Numbered from the stretch's first letter, positions 43,481 through 52,962 are shown. The stretch is DNA of 64,000 bases from Curtobacterium sp. MCPF17_052 (GCF_003234085.1 NZ_QKSD01000001.1:379527-443526); one strand, 5' to 3'. The notes: a model not told the origin generated them from the letters alone. Numbers and translations: made by a program.

Positions 43481-44653
43481 ATGACATCGACCCCGACGTT
43501 CGCCGGCATCGCCGGCCAACTCGCCCGCCAGCAGATCGAACTCCCAAGCTGGGCGTTCGGCAACTCCGGCACCCGCTTCAAGGTGTTCACCACGCCGGGC
43601 ACCCCGCGGGATCCGTACGAGAAGGTCGCGGACGCGGCGCAGGTGCACCGGTACACGGGCCTCGCGCCGACGGTGGCGCTGCACATCCCGTGGGACCTCG
43701 TCGACGACTTCGCCGACCTGAAGCGGCACGCCGAGGAGCACGGTGTCCGGCTCGGGACTGTGAACTCGAACACCTTCCAGGACGACGACTACAAGTTCGG
43801 TGCGCTGACGCACACGGACGCCGCCGTCCGCCGCAAGGCGATCGAGCACCACCTCCGCTGCATCGACGTGATGGACGAGACCGGCAGCCGTGACCTCAAG
43901 GTCTGGCTGGCGGAGGGGTCGAACTACCCGGGCCAGGCCGACATGCGGGAGCGCCAGGACCACCTGCACGAGAGCCTGTCGACGATCTACGACCGCCTCG
44001 GGGACGACCAGCGGCTCGTGCTCGAGTACAAGTTATTCGAGCCGGCGTTCTACCACACCGACGTGCCGGACTGGGGGACGAGCTACGTGCAGACGAGCGC
44101 GCTCGGCCCGAAGGCGATGGTGTGCCTCGACACGGGCCACCACGCGCCGGGGACGAACATCGAGTTCATCGTCATGCAGCTCCTCCGCCTCGGCAAGCTC
44201 GGCAGCTTCGACTTCAACTCGCGCTTCTACGCGGACGACGACCTCATCGTCGGGGCGGCCGACCCGTTCCAGCTGTTCCGGATCCTCGTCGAGGTCATCC
44301 GCGGCGGCGGGTACGACGACCCGGACGTGGCCTTCATGCTCGACCAGTGCCACAACGTCGAGGACAAGATCCCCGGGCAGATCCGCTCGGTGCTCAACGT
44401 GCAGGAGATGACGGCCCGCGCGCTGCTCCTCGATCGCGTCGCGCTCACAGCCTCGCAGGAGGCTCACGACGTCCTCGCCGCGAACGCCGTCTTCATGGAC
44501 GCGTTCCAGACCGACGTCCGTCCCGACCTGGCCGCCTGGCGCGAGTCCCGCGGTCTGCCCGCGGACCCGATGCGCGCCTACCTCGACTCCGGCTACCAGC
44601 AGCGGATCGCCGAGGAGCGCGTCGGCGGCGTGCAGGCGGGATGGGGCGCCTGA
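43481..44653 (+). CDS. rhaI: L-rhamnose isomerase (actinobacterial type)
   Basis: A 390-residue TIM-barrel isomerase that converts L-rhamnose to L-rhamnulose. It resembles the RhaI type found with bifunctional aldolase genes: LPSWAFGNSGTRFKVFTTPGTPRDPYEKVADAAQVH near the N-terminus, the metal-site LEYKLFEPAFYHTDVPDWGT, CLDTGHHAPGTNIEFIV, FDFNSRFYADDDLIVGAADPFQLF and MLDQCHNVEDKIPGQI. ATG 43481 is used because AAGGAAG lies ahead of it; an upstream in-frame ATG at 43451 falls inside the operator. Followed by rhaD after 37 bp. Confidence 0.92.
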   Translation: MTSTPTFAGIAGQLARQQIELPSWAFGNSGTRFKVFTTPGTPRDPYEKVADAAQVHRYTGLAPTVALHIPWDLVDDFADLKRHAEEHGVRLGTVNSNTFQDDDYKFGALTHTDAAVRRKAIEHHLRCIDVMDETGSRDLKVWLAEGSNYPGQADMRERQDHLHESLSTIYDRLGDDQRLVLEYKLFEPAFYHTDVPDWGTSYVQTSALGPKAMVCLDTGHHAPGTNIEFIVMQLLRLGKLGSFDFNSRFYADDDLIVGAADPFQLFRILVEVIRGGGYDDPDVAFMLDQCHNVEDKIPGQIRSVLNVQEMTARALLLDRVALTASQEAHDVLAANAVFMDAFQTDVRPDLAAWRESRGLPADPMRAYLDSGYQQRIAEERVGGVQAGWGA

Positions 44654-44690
44654 GCGGCGCCCCGGGAACCGCGACGAGGAACGAACGAGC

Positions 44691-46772
44691 ATGACCAGCC
44701 TGGAGGCACGGGTGGACCCCGCAACGCAGCACACCACGGCAGACGAGACGGTCAGCGCGCTCATCGCGCGCTCGAACGCGCTCGGCGCCGACCCGCGGAT
44801 CACGAACTACGCGGGCGGGAACACGTCCGCGAAGGGCACCGACACCGACCCGGTGACGGGCGAGCCGGTCGACCTGCTTTGGGTGAAGGGGTCCGGCGGA
44901 GACCTCGGCACCCTAACCTCGGAGGGCCTCGCGGTCCTCCGGGTGGACCGGGTACGCGCGTTGCGGGACGTATACCCGGGCGTCGAGCGTGAGGACGAGA
45001 TGGTCGCCGCCTTCGACCACACCCTGTTCGGCAAGGGCGGCGCTGCACCGTCGATCGACACCGCGATGCACGCCCTCGTCGACGCCGCACACGTGGACCA
45101 CCTGCACCCCGACGCCGGCATCGCAATCGCGACCGCCGCCGATGGTCCCGAGCTGACCGAGCGGATCTTCGGCAATAAGGCCATCTGGGTGCCCTGGCGT
45201 CGCCCGGGCTTCCAGCTCGGCCTCGACATCGCGGCGATCAAGGAGCAGCACCCCGATGCGGTCGGCGCGATCCTCGGCGGGCACGGCATCACCGCGTGGG
45301 GGGACACCAGCGGCGAGGCCGAGGCGAACTCGCGCTGGATCATCGACACCGCCGAGGCGTACGTCCGTGAGCACGGAGCAGCGCAGCCCTTCGGTGCCGT
45401 CCGCGACGGGTACGCCGCACTGCCCGACGACGAGCGTCGTGCCCGGGCCGCGGCCCTCGCACCGACGATCCGCGGCATCGCCGGGCACGACAAGCCGGTT
45501 GTCGGCCGCTTCACCGACAGCGACGTCGTGCTCGACTTCCTCGCGGCCCAGAAGGCGCCGGCACTCGCGGCGCTCGGCACGAGCTGCCCCGACCACTTCC
45601 TCCGCACGAAGGTGAAGCCGCTCATGCTGGACCTGCCCGCGTCGGCGAGCGTCGAGGACCAGATCGCACGCCTCCACGAGCTCCACGAGACCTATCGTGC
45701 GGACTACCAGGCGTACTACGACCGTCACGCCAACGCAGGCTCCCCGGCGATCCGCGGGGCGGACCCGCTCATCGTGCTCGTTCCGGGCGTCGGCATGTTC
45801 TCGTACGGCAAGGACGCCCAAACCGCCCGGGTCGCGGGCGAGTTCTACGTCAACGCGATCAACGTCATGCGCGGTGCCGAGGCACTCAGCACGTACGCCC
45901 CGATCGACGAGGCCGAGAAGTTCCGCATCGAGTACTGGTCGCTCGAAGAGGCGAAGCTCCAACGCATGCCAAAGCCCAAGCAGCTCGCGACCCGCATCGC
46001 GCTGGTCACCGGTGCGGCGAGCGGGATCGGCAAGGCGATCGCGAAGCGCCTCGCCGCTGAGGGCGCCGCCGTCGTCATCGCCGACCTCGACCTCGCCAAG
46101 GCGCAGGACGCGGCCGCCGAGATCGGCGGCCCGGACCAGGCCATCGGCGTCGTCGCGAACGTCACGAGCGCGGACGCCATCGACCAGGCGATCCAGGAGA
46201 CGCTGCTGCACTTCGGCGGCCTCGACCTCGTCGTCAACAACGCCGGGCTCTCGCTGAGCAAGAGCCTGCTCGAGACCACCGAGCAGGACTGGGACCTGCA
46301 GCACGACGTCATGGCGAAGGGCTCGTTCCTCGTCTCCAAGGCGGCGGCGAAGGTCCTCATCGAGCAAGGCCTCGGCGGCGACATCGTCTACATCTCCTCG
46401 AAGAACTCCGTCTTCGCCGGGCCGAACAACATCGCGTACTCCGCGACGAAGGCCGACCAGGCACACCAGGTCCGGCTCCTCGCGGCCGAGCTCGGCGAGC
46501 ACGGGATCCGGGTCAACGGCATCAACCCCGACGGCGTCGTCCGCGGGTCGGGCATCTTCGCCTCGGGGTGGGGTGCGAACCGGGCGGCGACGTACGGCGT
46601 GGACGAGCAGGACCTCGGGAAGTTCTACGCGCAGCGCACCATCCTCAAGCGCGAGGTCGTGCCCGAGAACGTCGCCAACGCCGTGTACGCCATCTGCACC
46701 GCGGACTTCTCCCACACCACGGGTCTGCACGTGCCGGTGGACGCCGGTGTCGCCGCAGCCTTCCTGAGGTAG
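44691..46772 (+). CDS. rhaD: Bifunctional rhamnulose-1-phosphate aldolase/short-chain dehydrogenase
   Basis: A 693-residue fusion. Residues 1 to about 420 are a class II aldolase domain (YAGGNTSAKGTDTDPVTGEPVDLLWVKGSGGDLGTL, with metal-site His in HVDHLHPDAG), which cleaves L-rhamnulose-1-phosphate to dihydroxyacetone phosphate and L-lactaldehyde. Residues from about 437 are a classical SDR domain (VTGAASGIGKAIAKRL, NNAGLSLS, YSATKADQ) that oxidises lactaldehyde to L-lactate. This fusion is known from Gram-positive rhamnose pathways. The L-lactate made is the substrate of the dehydrogenase encoded two genes downstream. Confidence 0.93.
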   Translation: MTSLEARVDPATQHTTADETVSALIARSNALGADPRITNYAGGNTSAKGTDTDPVTGEPVDLLWVKGSGGDLGTLTSEGLAVLRVDRVRALRDVYPGVEREDEMVAAFDHTLFGKGGAAPSIDTAMHALVDAAHVDHLHPDAGIAIATAADGPELTERIFGNKAIWVPWRRPGFQLGLDIAAIKEQHPDAVGAILGGHGITAWGDTSGEAEANSRWIIDTAEAYVREHGAAQPFGAVRDGYAALPDDERRARAAALAPTIRGIAGHDKPVVGRFTDSDVVLDFLAAQKAPALAALGTSCPDHFLRTKVKPLMLDLPASASVEDQIARLHELHETYRADYQAYYDRHANAGSPAIRGADPLIVLVPGVGMFSYGKDAQTARVAGEFYVNAINVMRGAEALSTYAPIDEAEKFRIEYWSLEEAKLQRMPKPKQLATRIALVTGAASGIGKAIAKRLAAEGAAVVIADLDLAKAQDAAAEIGGPDQAIGVVANVTSADAIDQAIQETLLHFGGLDLVVNNAGLSLSKSLLETTEQDWDLQHDVMAKGSFLVSKAAAKVLIEQGLGGDIVYISSKNSVFAGPNNIAYSATKADQAHQVRLLAAELGEHGIRVNGINPDGVVRGSGIFASGWGANRAATYGVDEQDLGKFYAQRTILKREVVPENVANAVYAICTADFSHTTGLHVPVDAGVAAAFLR

Positions 46773-46776
46773 CGCG

Positions 46777-48267
46777 ATGCACACCAGCGGCAGCGTCGCC
46801 GCGGTCGACCTCGGTGCAACCAGCGGCCGGGTCATCGTCGGGCACGTCGACGAGGACGGCGTGCGGATGGAGCATGTCGCTCGGTTCCCGAACGGTCCCG
46901 TGTCGGTGTGGGAGGGCGACCGCGAGGCCCTGCACTGGGACGCGCTCGAGCTCCACCGACAGCTGCGGGCGGGCCTCCGGGACGCCTTCGCCCGGCACCG
47001 CGACGTCGTCAGCATCGGCATCGACTCGTGGGCGGTCGACCACGGCATCGTCCGTGCGGGCCGCCTGACCCACCAGCCGTACCACTACCGCGACGAGCGG
47101 AACGAGGCGGCGGTGCGGTCGATGCTCCGACGGTCGGGCAAGCCAGAGCTCTTCCGGCGGAACGGCCTGCAACACCTGCCGTTCAACACGGTGTTCCAGC
47201 TCCACGCGGACCTCCGCGACGGACTCTTGCAGCCGGGCGACCGCGTCCTGCTCATGCCGGACCTGTTCGGTTACTGGTTGACCGGCGTGCAGGTGGCGGA
47301 GCGCACGAACGCCTCGACGACGGGGTTGCTCGACGTCACGACCGGCAGGTGGTCGGACGACCTGCGCTGGTCCCTCGGGCTGCCGGCGGGTCTGCTCCCG
47401 GATCTCGGCACGCCCGGCGACGAGGTCGGTGAACTCCTGCCCGCGGTCGCCGACGCCCTGGGCGCTCCGCCGTCGACGCCGCTCACTCTCGTCGGCTCGC
47501 ACGACACCGCGTCCGCCGTGGTCGCGGTCCCCGCCGCCGAGCCGGACTTCGCTTACATCTCCTCCGGCACCTGGTCGCTCGTCGGGGTCGAGCTCGACGC
47601 ACCCGTCGTGACCGACGCGGCGCGCGCGGCGAACTGCACGAACGAGGGCGGCGTCGACGGGCGGGTCCGGTTCCTCAAGAACGTGTCCGGACTGTGGTTG
47701 CTTTCCGAGAGCGTCCGCTCCTGGGAGCGCACGGGCGAGCGCATCGACCTGGAGGCCCTCCTCGCCTCCGCCGCGGCCGTCACCGCCCCGGTCGCCGTCT
47801 TCGACGTCGCCGACGACGTCTTCACCGCGCCGGGGGACATGCCGGCCCGCATCGCGGCCTGGTGCGCGGGGCACGGGCTGCCGGTGCCGGCCGGTCGTGC
47901 GGAGCTGGTGCGGTCGATTCTCGAGTCGCTCGCGGTCGCCTACGCCGAGACGCTCCGCACCGTCGTCGACGTTACCGGCAAGGACGTCCGCGTCGTGCAC
48001 GTCGTCGGCGGTGGCTCGCAGAACCGCCTGCTCTGCCAGCTCACCGCCGATCGCACCGGCCTGCCCGTGCTCGCCGGACCGGTCGAGGCGACCGCGCTCG
48101 GCAACGTGCTCGTCCAGGCGCGCGCCCGCAGATTGGCCGGACTCGGCGGAGCGTCACTCGAGGCGCTCCGCGTCCTCGTCGCCCGCACCGTCGAACCCGT
48201 CCGGTACACCCCCGCTCCGGGCTCGGACGCCCGACCCCACCGCACCACCGTCAGGAGCCACGCATGA
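46777..48267 (+). CDS. rhaB: Rhamnulokinase
   Basis: A 496-residue FGGY-family sugar kinase that phosphorylates L-rhamnulose at C1. The N-terminal phosphate-1 motif is [27 protein letters not shown], the [14 protein letters not shown] region and the adenosine motif [21 protein letters not shown] match rhamnulokinases. The start ATG 46777 lies four bases after the rhaD stop with GAGG ahead of it. The stop overlaps the next gene (ATGA). Confidence 0.93.
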   Translation: MHTSGSVAAVDLGATSGRVIVGHVDEDGVRMEHVARFPNGPVSVWEGDREALHWDALELHRQLRAGLRDAFARHRDVVSIGIDSWAVDHGIVRAGRLTHQPYHYRDERNEAAVRSMLRRSGKPELFRRNGLQHLPFNTVFQLHADLRDGLLQPGDRVLLMPDLFGYWLTGVQVAERTNASTTGLLDVTTGRWSDDLRWSLGLPAGLLPDLGTPGDEVGELLPAVADALGAPPSTPLTLVGSHDTASAVVAVPAAEPDFAYISSGTWSLVGVELDAPVVTDAARAANCTNEGGVDGRVRFLKNVSGLWLLSESVRSWERTGERIDLEALLASAAAVTAPVAVFDVADDVFTAPGDMPARIAAWCAGHGLPVPAGRAELVRSILESLAVAYAETLRTVVDVTGKDVRVVHVVGGGSQNRLLCQLTADRTGLPVLAGPVEATALGNVLVQARARRLAGLGGASLEALRVLVARTVEPVRYTPAPGSDARPHRTTVRSHA

Positions 48268-49586
48268 CAACCACCGACGACCAGCACCGCGTCGACCCCG
48301 CGACCGGAGCCCCGGCGGCATCGACCGGCGCCGCATCGGACGCCCGCGTCCGCATGCAGCGCCAGATGCCGAGCATCCGCGACCTCGCACCGCTCATGCA
48401 GTTCAAGAAGCCGGACGTCAACGCACGCCGTCGGCGGCTCGACGCCGCGCTGACCATCTGGGACCTCCGCCGCATTGCCGCGCGGCGCACCCCGAAGGCG
48501 GCGTTCGACTACACCGAGGGTGCCGCTGAGGCCGAGATCTCCCTGTCACGGGCACGCCAGGCGTTCGAGGACATCGAGTTCACGCCCGCGATCCTCCGCG
48601 ACGTGTCGCAGGTGTCGACGGCCCGCGACGTCCTCGGGGCGCCGACCGCGATGCCGTTCGGGATCGCACCGACCGGCTTCACCCGGATGATGCAGACCGA
48701 GGGGGAGCGGGCCGGCGCCCGCGCCGCCGGGCGGGCCGGCATCCCGTTCTCCCTGTCGACGATGGGTACCACCGCGATCGAGGACGTCCGCGACGCCAAC
48801 CCGCACGGGCGGAACTGGTTCCAGCTGTACATGTGGAAGGACCGCGACAAGTCGATGGCACTCGTCGACCGCGCGGCGAGGGCCGGCTTCGACACGCTCC
48901 TCGTCACCGTCGACGTCCCCGTCGCCGGCGCTCGTCTGCGCGACAAGCGGAACGGCTTCTCGATCCCGCCGCAGCTCGGCGTCAAGACGGTCGTGAACGC
49001 GATCCCGCGTCCCTGGTGGTGGTTCGACTTCCTCACTACCGAGCCGCTCGCGTTCGCGTCCCTTGACCGGTGGTCCGGGACGGTCGGGGAGCTCCTCGAC
49101 CACATGTTCGACCCGACCGTGACCTACGAGGACCTCGCGTGGATCCGCGACCAGTGGCCGGGCAAGGTCGTCGTGAAGGGCGTGCAGTCCCTCGCGGACG
49201 CGAAGCGCCTCGCGTCGATGGGCGTCGACGGCATCACGCTGTCGAACCACGGCGGCCGCCAGCTCGACCGCGCGCCCGTCCCGTTCCACCTGCTCCCCGA
49301 GGTGGTCAAGGAGGTTGGGAACGACACCGAGGTGCACCTCGACACCGGCATCATGTCGGGCGCGGACATCGTCGCCGCGGTCGCCCTCGGCGCACGGTTC
49401 ACGATGGTCGGTCGGGCTTACCTCTACGGGCTGATGGCGGGCGGCGAGGCCGGTGTCGATCGGATGATCCAGATCCTGTCCGAGCAGATCGAGCGGACTA
49501 TGCGTCTGCTCGGGGTCACGAGCCTCGACGAGCTCGAGCCGGGCCACGTCACTCAGCTGCAGCGGCTGGCTCCGATCAGCCGCTAA
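48264..49586 (+). CDS. lldD: FMN-dependent L-lactate dehydrogenase (LldD-like)
   Basis: A 440-residue alpha-hydroxy-acid oxidase family enzyme that turns L-lactate into pyruvate. Conserved features are [35 protein letters not shown], the [13 protein letters not shown] segment, [42 protein letters not shown] with the active-site His, and [20 protein letters not shown]. The 40-residue N-terminal extension is not conserved. Placed last in the rhamnose operon through an ATGA overlap, it would finish the rhamnose-to-pyruvate route. Confidence 0.9.
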   Translation: MTTTDDQHRVDPATGAPAASTGAASDARVRMQRQMPSIRDLAPLMQFKKPDVNARRRRLDAALTIWDLRRIAARRTPKAAFDYTEGAAEAEISLSRARQAFEDIEFTPAILRDVSQVSTARDVLGAPTAMPFGIAPTGFTRMMQTEGERAGARAAGRAGIPFSLSTMGTTAIEDVRDANPHGRNWFQLYMWKDRDKSMALVDRAARAGFDTLLVTVDVPVAGARLRDKRNGFSIPPQLGVKTVVNAIPRPWWWFDFLTTEPLAFASLDRWSGTVGELLDHMFDPTVTYEDLAWIRDQWPGKVVVKGVQSLADAKRLASMGVDGITLSNHGGRQLDRAPVPFHLLPEVVKEVGNDTEVHLDTGIMSGADIVAAVALGARFTMVGRAYLYGLMAGGEAGVDRMIQILSEQIERTMRLLGVTSLDELEPGHVTQLQRLAPISR

Positions 49587-50052
49587 AGCGCCAGTCGGCG
49601 GAGCTCAGATCGCGACGCCTCGAGCCAATCCCACGCGCCGGCAACGGGCGCGGCTCGACCCCTCCGGCCATAACCTTTGAGGACTCCTTTCGGAGCAGTA
49701 CGAGATTCAAGTTGTCCCCAAAGGAGCGGACCGACGGCTCACGAGGCGCATCACGGTCGAGCTCATGTGCCGATAATCTGTTATGTCAGATTGCGTGAAG
49801 GCGAGCTCTGCACTCTCTTACCTTGACCCCGTACGTGGAGACGTCCGGCACGGCTATGAGCGTGAGGATGAACGATCCCACAAGCTCTCGCATGCGAGGT
49901 CGGTCAGCCGTTCTCGGTCAGCGTGATCCACCCATCCCGCGGTTCGGGTCCGCGTACTTACCGGTCGTCCTCAGCCCCGACGAACCTCGAAGCCCAGGCA
50001 GCGTTCGTCATGCTCCACGACGAAGGCTTGTGAGGTTTCTTGCTCCGACGAG
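49587..50052. other. Gene-poor stretch with right dif-like repeat
   Basis: No credible gene. It marks the change from the well-biased rhamnose genes to lower-GC accessory DNA and holds the right copy of the imperfect repeat (49772-49828). Confidence 0.5.
49772..49828 (+). repeat. Right copy of imperfect direct repeat framing rhamnoside cluster
   Basis: GATAATCTGTTATGTCAGAT and the following bases align with 33088-33147. Its first part (CCGATAAT, then TTATGTCA) resembles actinobacterial dif half-sites but the centre is two bases shorter than usual. Confidence 0.55.
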
Positions 50053-50544
50053 CTACCGCGAGAGCAAGCTGTACACGTAGACGAGAGACGTGGTTTTCGT
50101 CTCGCCACGCAACACCACTAGCTGGTCCCGTTGCCGCAGCGTCTTCACGTCGGTCGCGCCGAGACGCCGGAGAACGCGTTCTCCCTCATCTGTGCTGAGC
50201 TTCTGCCCGGGCTGGGGTGCCGGGTAAGACGCCCCGTTGCCGAGGCTGGCGCCGTCGCCGACGTTGTGCAGTTCGAGGACCCCGCTGACGATCTCGGGGC
50301 TGCCCAGCAACCCATGAGACGTAGATGCGGAGGACTCCAGGACTTTCGCTGAGGCGCCGTCCCACCGCAGCCCAGCAACTAACTCGAGCGTCTCTACTGG
50401 TACGTCGTGGCATTGGTCGGTGACCGAGTTGCAGATGCCGAACATCGTTTCCCGTGCAACGACGTGCTTCACGCCGTAGAAGCCGAGAAGCACCATTGTT
50501 GTCGCAAGCGCCGTGACTCCGATCGTCCACATCCGCTTGCGCAT
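50053..50544 (-). CDS. Membrane-anchored CX6C protein, paralogue 1
   Basis: A 163-residue protein with a short basic N-terminus (MRKRM), one membrane helix at residues 6-25 and an extracytoplasmic domain. After the helix comes ICNSVTDQCHDVPVETLELVAGL, the same CX6C-x3-P-x2-T-[IL]-E pattern found in the two genes that follow on the other strand. GGAGG five bases before the ATG at 50544 sets the start. Family not recognised; function unknown. Confidence 0.6.
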   Translation of the reverse strand: MRKRMWTIGVTALATTMVLLGFYGVKHVVARETMFGICNSVTDQCHDVPVETLELVAGLRWDGASAKVLESSASTSHGLLGSPEIVSGVLELHNVGDGASLGNGASYPAPQPGQKLSTDEGERVLRRLGATDVKTLRQRDQLVVLRGETKTTSLVYVYSLLSR

Positions 50545-50726
50545 GTACGCCTCCCTGCTGCTCCCGTCACCCTGCCACACGGGCCGGTACGACCGCGGCG
50601 TCAAGACAGTCTGCGGCTGCTCAACCCACGACGGCCGCCGCGTACGGCGGTTGGTCACCCTCCGCAGGTGGGCGTTCCTTCCGAAGCCGAACATGTTCCG
50701 ACTTCCGTAGGACGCGGAGACAAGCG

Positions 50727-50759
50727 AGCATCGCGCATGGTGGGACCATGCGCGATGCT
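50727..50759. repeat. 15-bp palindrome covering a start codon
   Basis: AGCATCGCGCATGGT, GGG, and the exact complement of the left arm. The ATG of the next gene (50748-50750) lies in the right arm. Confidence 0.8.
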
Positions 50760-51245
50760 TCGTTCCCGAGGTCCCCCCTCCGGCGGGGTGTCGTGGCCGC
50801 GCTCGTGGCACTGCTGCTGGTTGCGGTGGCTTTCGGCGGGTATCGAGTGCTCAACCCGCGCGGGGAACTTGGGACCTGTTTCGTGTTGTCAGATACGTGC
50901 CGGAGCGTGCCGATGAGCACCATCGAGCGGTACAGCGGCCTGCAGTTCCCACCCGGGACGCGGACAGAGCAGTCGATGGCGAGGATCCCGGGCGTCGTCG
51001 GCTTCCGGCCGGCGTTCGTGAGCGCCGTCCTGCAACTCCCGCCGCAAGGCGCCGTGCAGGTGGTCGGGTACGGTCTCGGCTTGGACTGGGACGGGCAGGC
51101 CGACGCCTCGCCGTACGAGCAGCAACTCAGAGCTGCAGGCGTCACACGCATCCGTATCGATACGAACGGCGATGGCATGATCGTGCTCACCGGGCGCCGA
51201 GACGGACAAAGGATGCTACTCGTCTACGTCAACTACCATGACTGA
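50748..51245 (+). CDS. Membrane-anchored CX6C protein, paralogue 2
   Basis: A 165-residue protein: basic N-terminus, one membrane helix (residues 14-31) and a soluble domain with TCFVLSDTCRSVPMSTIERYSGLQFPPGTR, which aligns with the other two paralogues, then FVSAVLQLPPQG and a C-terminal strand pair ending VYVNYHD. No ribosome site precedes the ATG; instead the start lies inside a perfect palindrome. Its last eight bases overlap the next gene, suggesting coupled translation. Confidence 0.55.
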   Translation: MRDASFPRSPLRRGVVAALVALLLVAVAFGGYRVLNPRGELGTCFVLSDTCRSVPMSTIERYSGLQFPPGTRTEQSMARIPGVVGFRPAFVSAVLQLPPQGAVQVVGYGLGLDWDGQADASPYEQQLRAAGVTRIRIDTNGDGMIVLTGRRDGQRMLLVYVNYHD

Positions 51246-51783
51246 CGGCGATTGGTTCCCGCTCGCTTCGAGATTCAGCCCTGAAACGATGCGCGAAGAA
51301 CAAGCAGCCGCGACAAGCATTCGTCTGTTGGTGCAGCTCGCGGGCGTGCTCGCCGTTGTGGCAGCGCTCATCGTCGGATTCGTGTTCGCGGTGCTCTCCT
51401 GGGTGACGGCTGCACCGGACCGCGGCATCTGCCGAGTCAGCGAAGACGCCTGCGACGTCTCGCCCCTTGCGACGATCGAGCAGTACACGGATGTGCGGTT
51501 CCCCGCGGGAACGCGAGTAGTCCGTTCGGACGCTGACCCCGGAGGTCAAGGCGGCTTCGGGGTGCAAAGCGTTTCCGCGGTTCTTCGGCTCCCCCAAGGA
51601 AGCCGAGTCCCCACGCTCGACAACGCCACGCCCGCAGCTCCCGAGGACAAGGCGCGTGCAGCACTCCGCGAAGAAGGAGCAACCAGTATCACCGGCTTGG
51701 AGTCCGACGGGACGAACCTCTTCGCCGGAACGGCAGACGACAGAATCCTCATCTACGTCTGGACTGCTTATGGGCAACTCTGA
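51238..51783 (+). CDS. Membrane-anchored CX6C protein, paralogue 3
   Basis: A 181-residue protein with a longer cytoplasmic N-terminus (about 30 residues), one membrane helix (residues 31-58) and the family motif ICRVSEDACDVSPLATIEQYTDVRFPAGTR, followed by VSAVLRLPQGSR as in paralogue 2 (VSAVLQLPPQG). The C-terminus ends with ILIYVWTAYGQL, like VYVNYHD and VYVYSLLSR of the others. The start overlaps the end of paralogue 2. Confidence 0.6.
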   Translation: MTDGDWFPLASRFSPETMREEQAAATSIRLLVQLAGVLAVVAALIVGFVFAVLSWVTAAPDRGICRVSEDACDVSPLATIEQYTDVRFPAGTRVVRSDADPGGQGGFGVQSVSAVLRLPQGSRVPTLDNATPAAPEDKARAALREEGATSITGLESDGTNLFAGTADDRILIYVWTAYGQL

Positions 51784-51875
51784 CGGCTTCGCTCCACGTC
51801 CGATAGCCGATCGGCTTACGACACACCGCTCCCGTCTGACCGCTCCTGGCCGGAACCCACACCCGGTCGGAGACC

Positions 51876-51881
51876 TAGCAT
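51876..51881 (+). promoter_or_regulatory. -10 box of leaderless promoter
   Basis: TAGCAT is followed by six bases and the ATG at 51888. Confidence 0.5.
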
Positions 51882-51887
51882 CAGGGG

Positions 51888-52292
51888 ATGGACGACGCGG
51901 TGGGGACACGGCTCAGCGGCCGGCAACGCAAGGCCAGAGTGGTCGCGTTCTGGCCGCTCACTGTGCTGGGTGCGCCGATCATGTGCGCGGCCTGGATCTG
52001 GCTCACTCTGGCTTCCACGGAGCAGGTGACGGAGTCAGCCAAAGCGCCGCCCGGCGACACCTCGACCGACGGTCTCTTCGTGACGTTCGGCGTCGTACCG
52101 CTTGTGCTCGCACACCTGCTCGGACTCGTCATTCTGCGATCGATTGCGCCGCGCGAACGAGACGAGCGAGGCGCGAGCTGGGCAATTGCAGCCGTTGCGG
52201 TTCTCGTCACGTCTGGTATCGGCCTTGCCTTGGCACTGCAGTTCAACGGTGGGGTCCTCCTCACCCCCAATGACGGCGGCTACACGCCATAG
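51888..52292 (+). CDS. Small four-helix membrane protein, unknown
   Basis: A 134-residue protein with about four hydrophobic segments (residues 19-41, 66-86, 96-116 and a short last one) and a polar loop QVTESAKAPPGDTSTDG. No family recognised. A leaderless start is indicated by TAGCAT six bases before the ATG and the lack of a ribosome site. Confidence 0.5.
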   Translation: MDDAVGTRLSGRQRKARVVAFWPLTVLGAPIMCAAWIWLTLASTEQVTESAKAPPGDTSTDGLFVTFGVVPLVLAHLLGLVILRSIAPRERDERGASWAIAAVAVLVTSGIGLALALQFNGGVLLTPNDGGYTP

Positions 52293-52393
52293 AGGCCCCT
52301 GATACTTACTTTTCCGTCAAGGCGTCAGAGTTAAGCCGGAGTCAGCGTCCCGTAGACGATCGGTGATCGGACGACTGCGCTCATCCCGGCGCC

Positions 52394-52399
52394 TAGGCT
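52394..52399 (+). promoter_or_regulatory. -10 box of leaderless promoter
   Basis: TAGGCT is followed by six bases and the GTG at 52406. Confidence 0.5.
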
Positions 52400-52405
52400 C
52401 TGCCC

Positions 52406-52816
52406 GTGGAGCAAACGGAGACACCGGTCCTGCACAACCGCGTGACGTTGGCATGGATCCTGCCGACCCTCGCGCTTGTCCTCCTGGCCGCACAGATGCT
52501 CGCATGCGTCCTTGCCCACGTCCACACCTCCCCGATTGATGCTGCGTACGACGTCAGCGCTGAGCGTGGCCGGGGCCTCCTCCACGCTCGTCCCGCCGAC
52601 GTCACAGCAGCCGGATGGAGTCTCGGCCTCACGTGGATCGCCACGGTCCCCGTGGCGCTGGCAGCGACACTGCTAGCAGCATCAGCCATCGACCGGTTCG
52701 GCGCGGAGGGGAACCTTCGCGCGTACGCGCAGTCGGTGACGCTGGTCGGGCTCGTTGGGTGCATCGCCGGCGTCGTTCTCGCCGTACTTGGCGTCCTCGA
52801 GCTCCTGCGGGTCTGA
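52406..52816 (+). CDS. Small membrane protein, unknown
   Basis: A 136-residue protein with three hydrophobic helices (about residues 16-36, 68-90 and 106-132). The loop between the first two carries HVHTSPIDAAYDVSAERGRG. Not recognised. The GTG start follows a TAGGCT box by six bases. Confidence 0.5.
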   Translation: MEQTETPVLHNRVTLAWILPTLALVLLAAQMLACVLAHVHTSPIDAAYDVSAERGRGLLHARPADVTAAGWSLGLTWIATVPVALAATLLAASAIDRFGAEGNLRAYAQSVTLVGLVGCIAGVVLAVLGVLELLRV

Positions 52817-52962
52817 TGGCTGGCAGCTCCGGCACGAGCCGCCGTCGTTCGTTCCGAGACGCAGCGTTGCCCCGTTTGACGATCGGCTATTGAGACAGCA
52901 GAACCTGGCTGAGGCCAAGGATGTCGGAACAGTCCTCTTGACCGACTTGGTCGGTTGTATCG

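Noticed and set aside
49772..49792. The chromosomal dif site itself
   Set aside because: The centre is shorter than usual and a related copy lies 16.7 kb away; a mobile or decayed dif-like site is the more careful reading.
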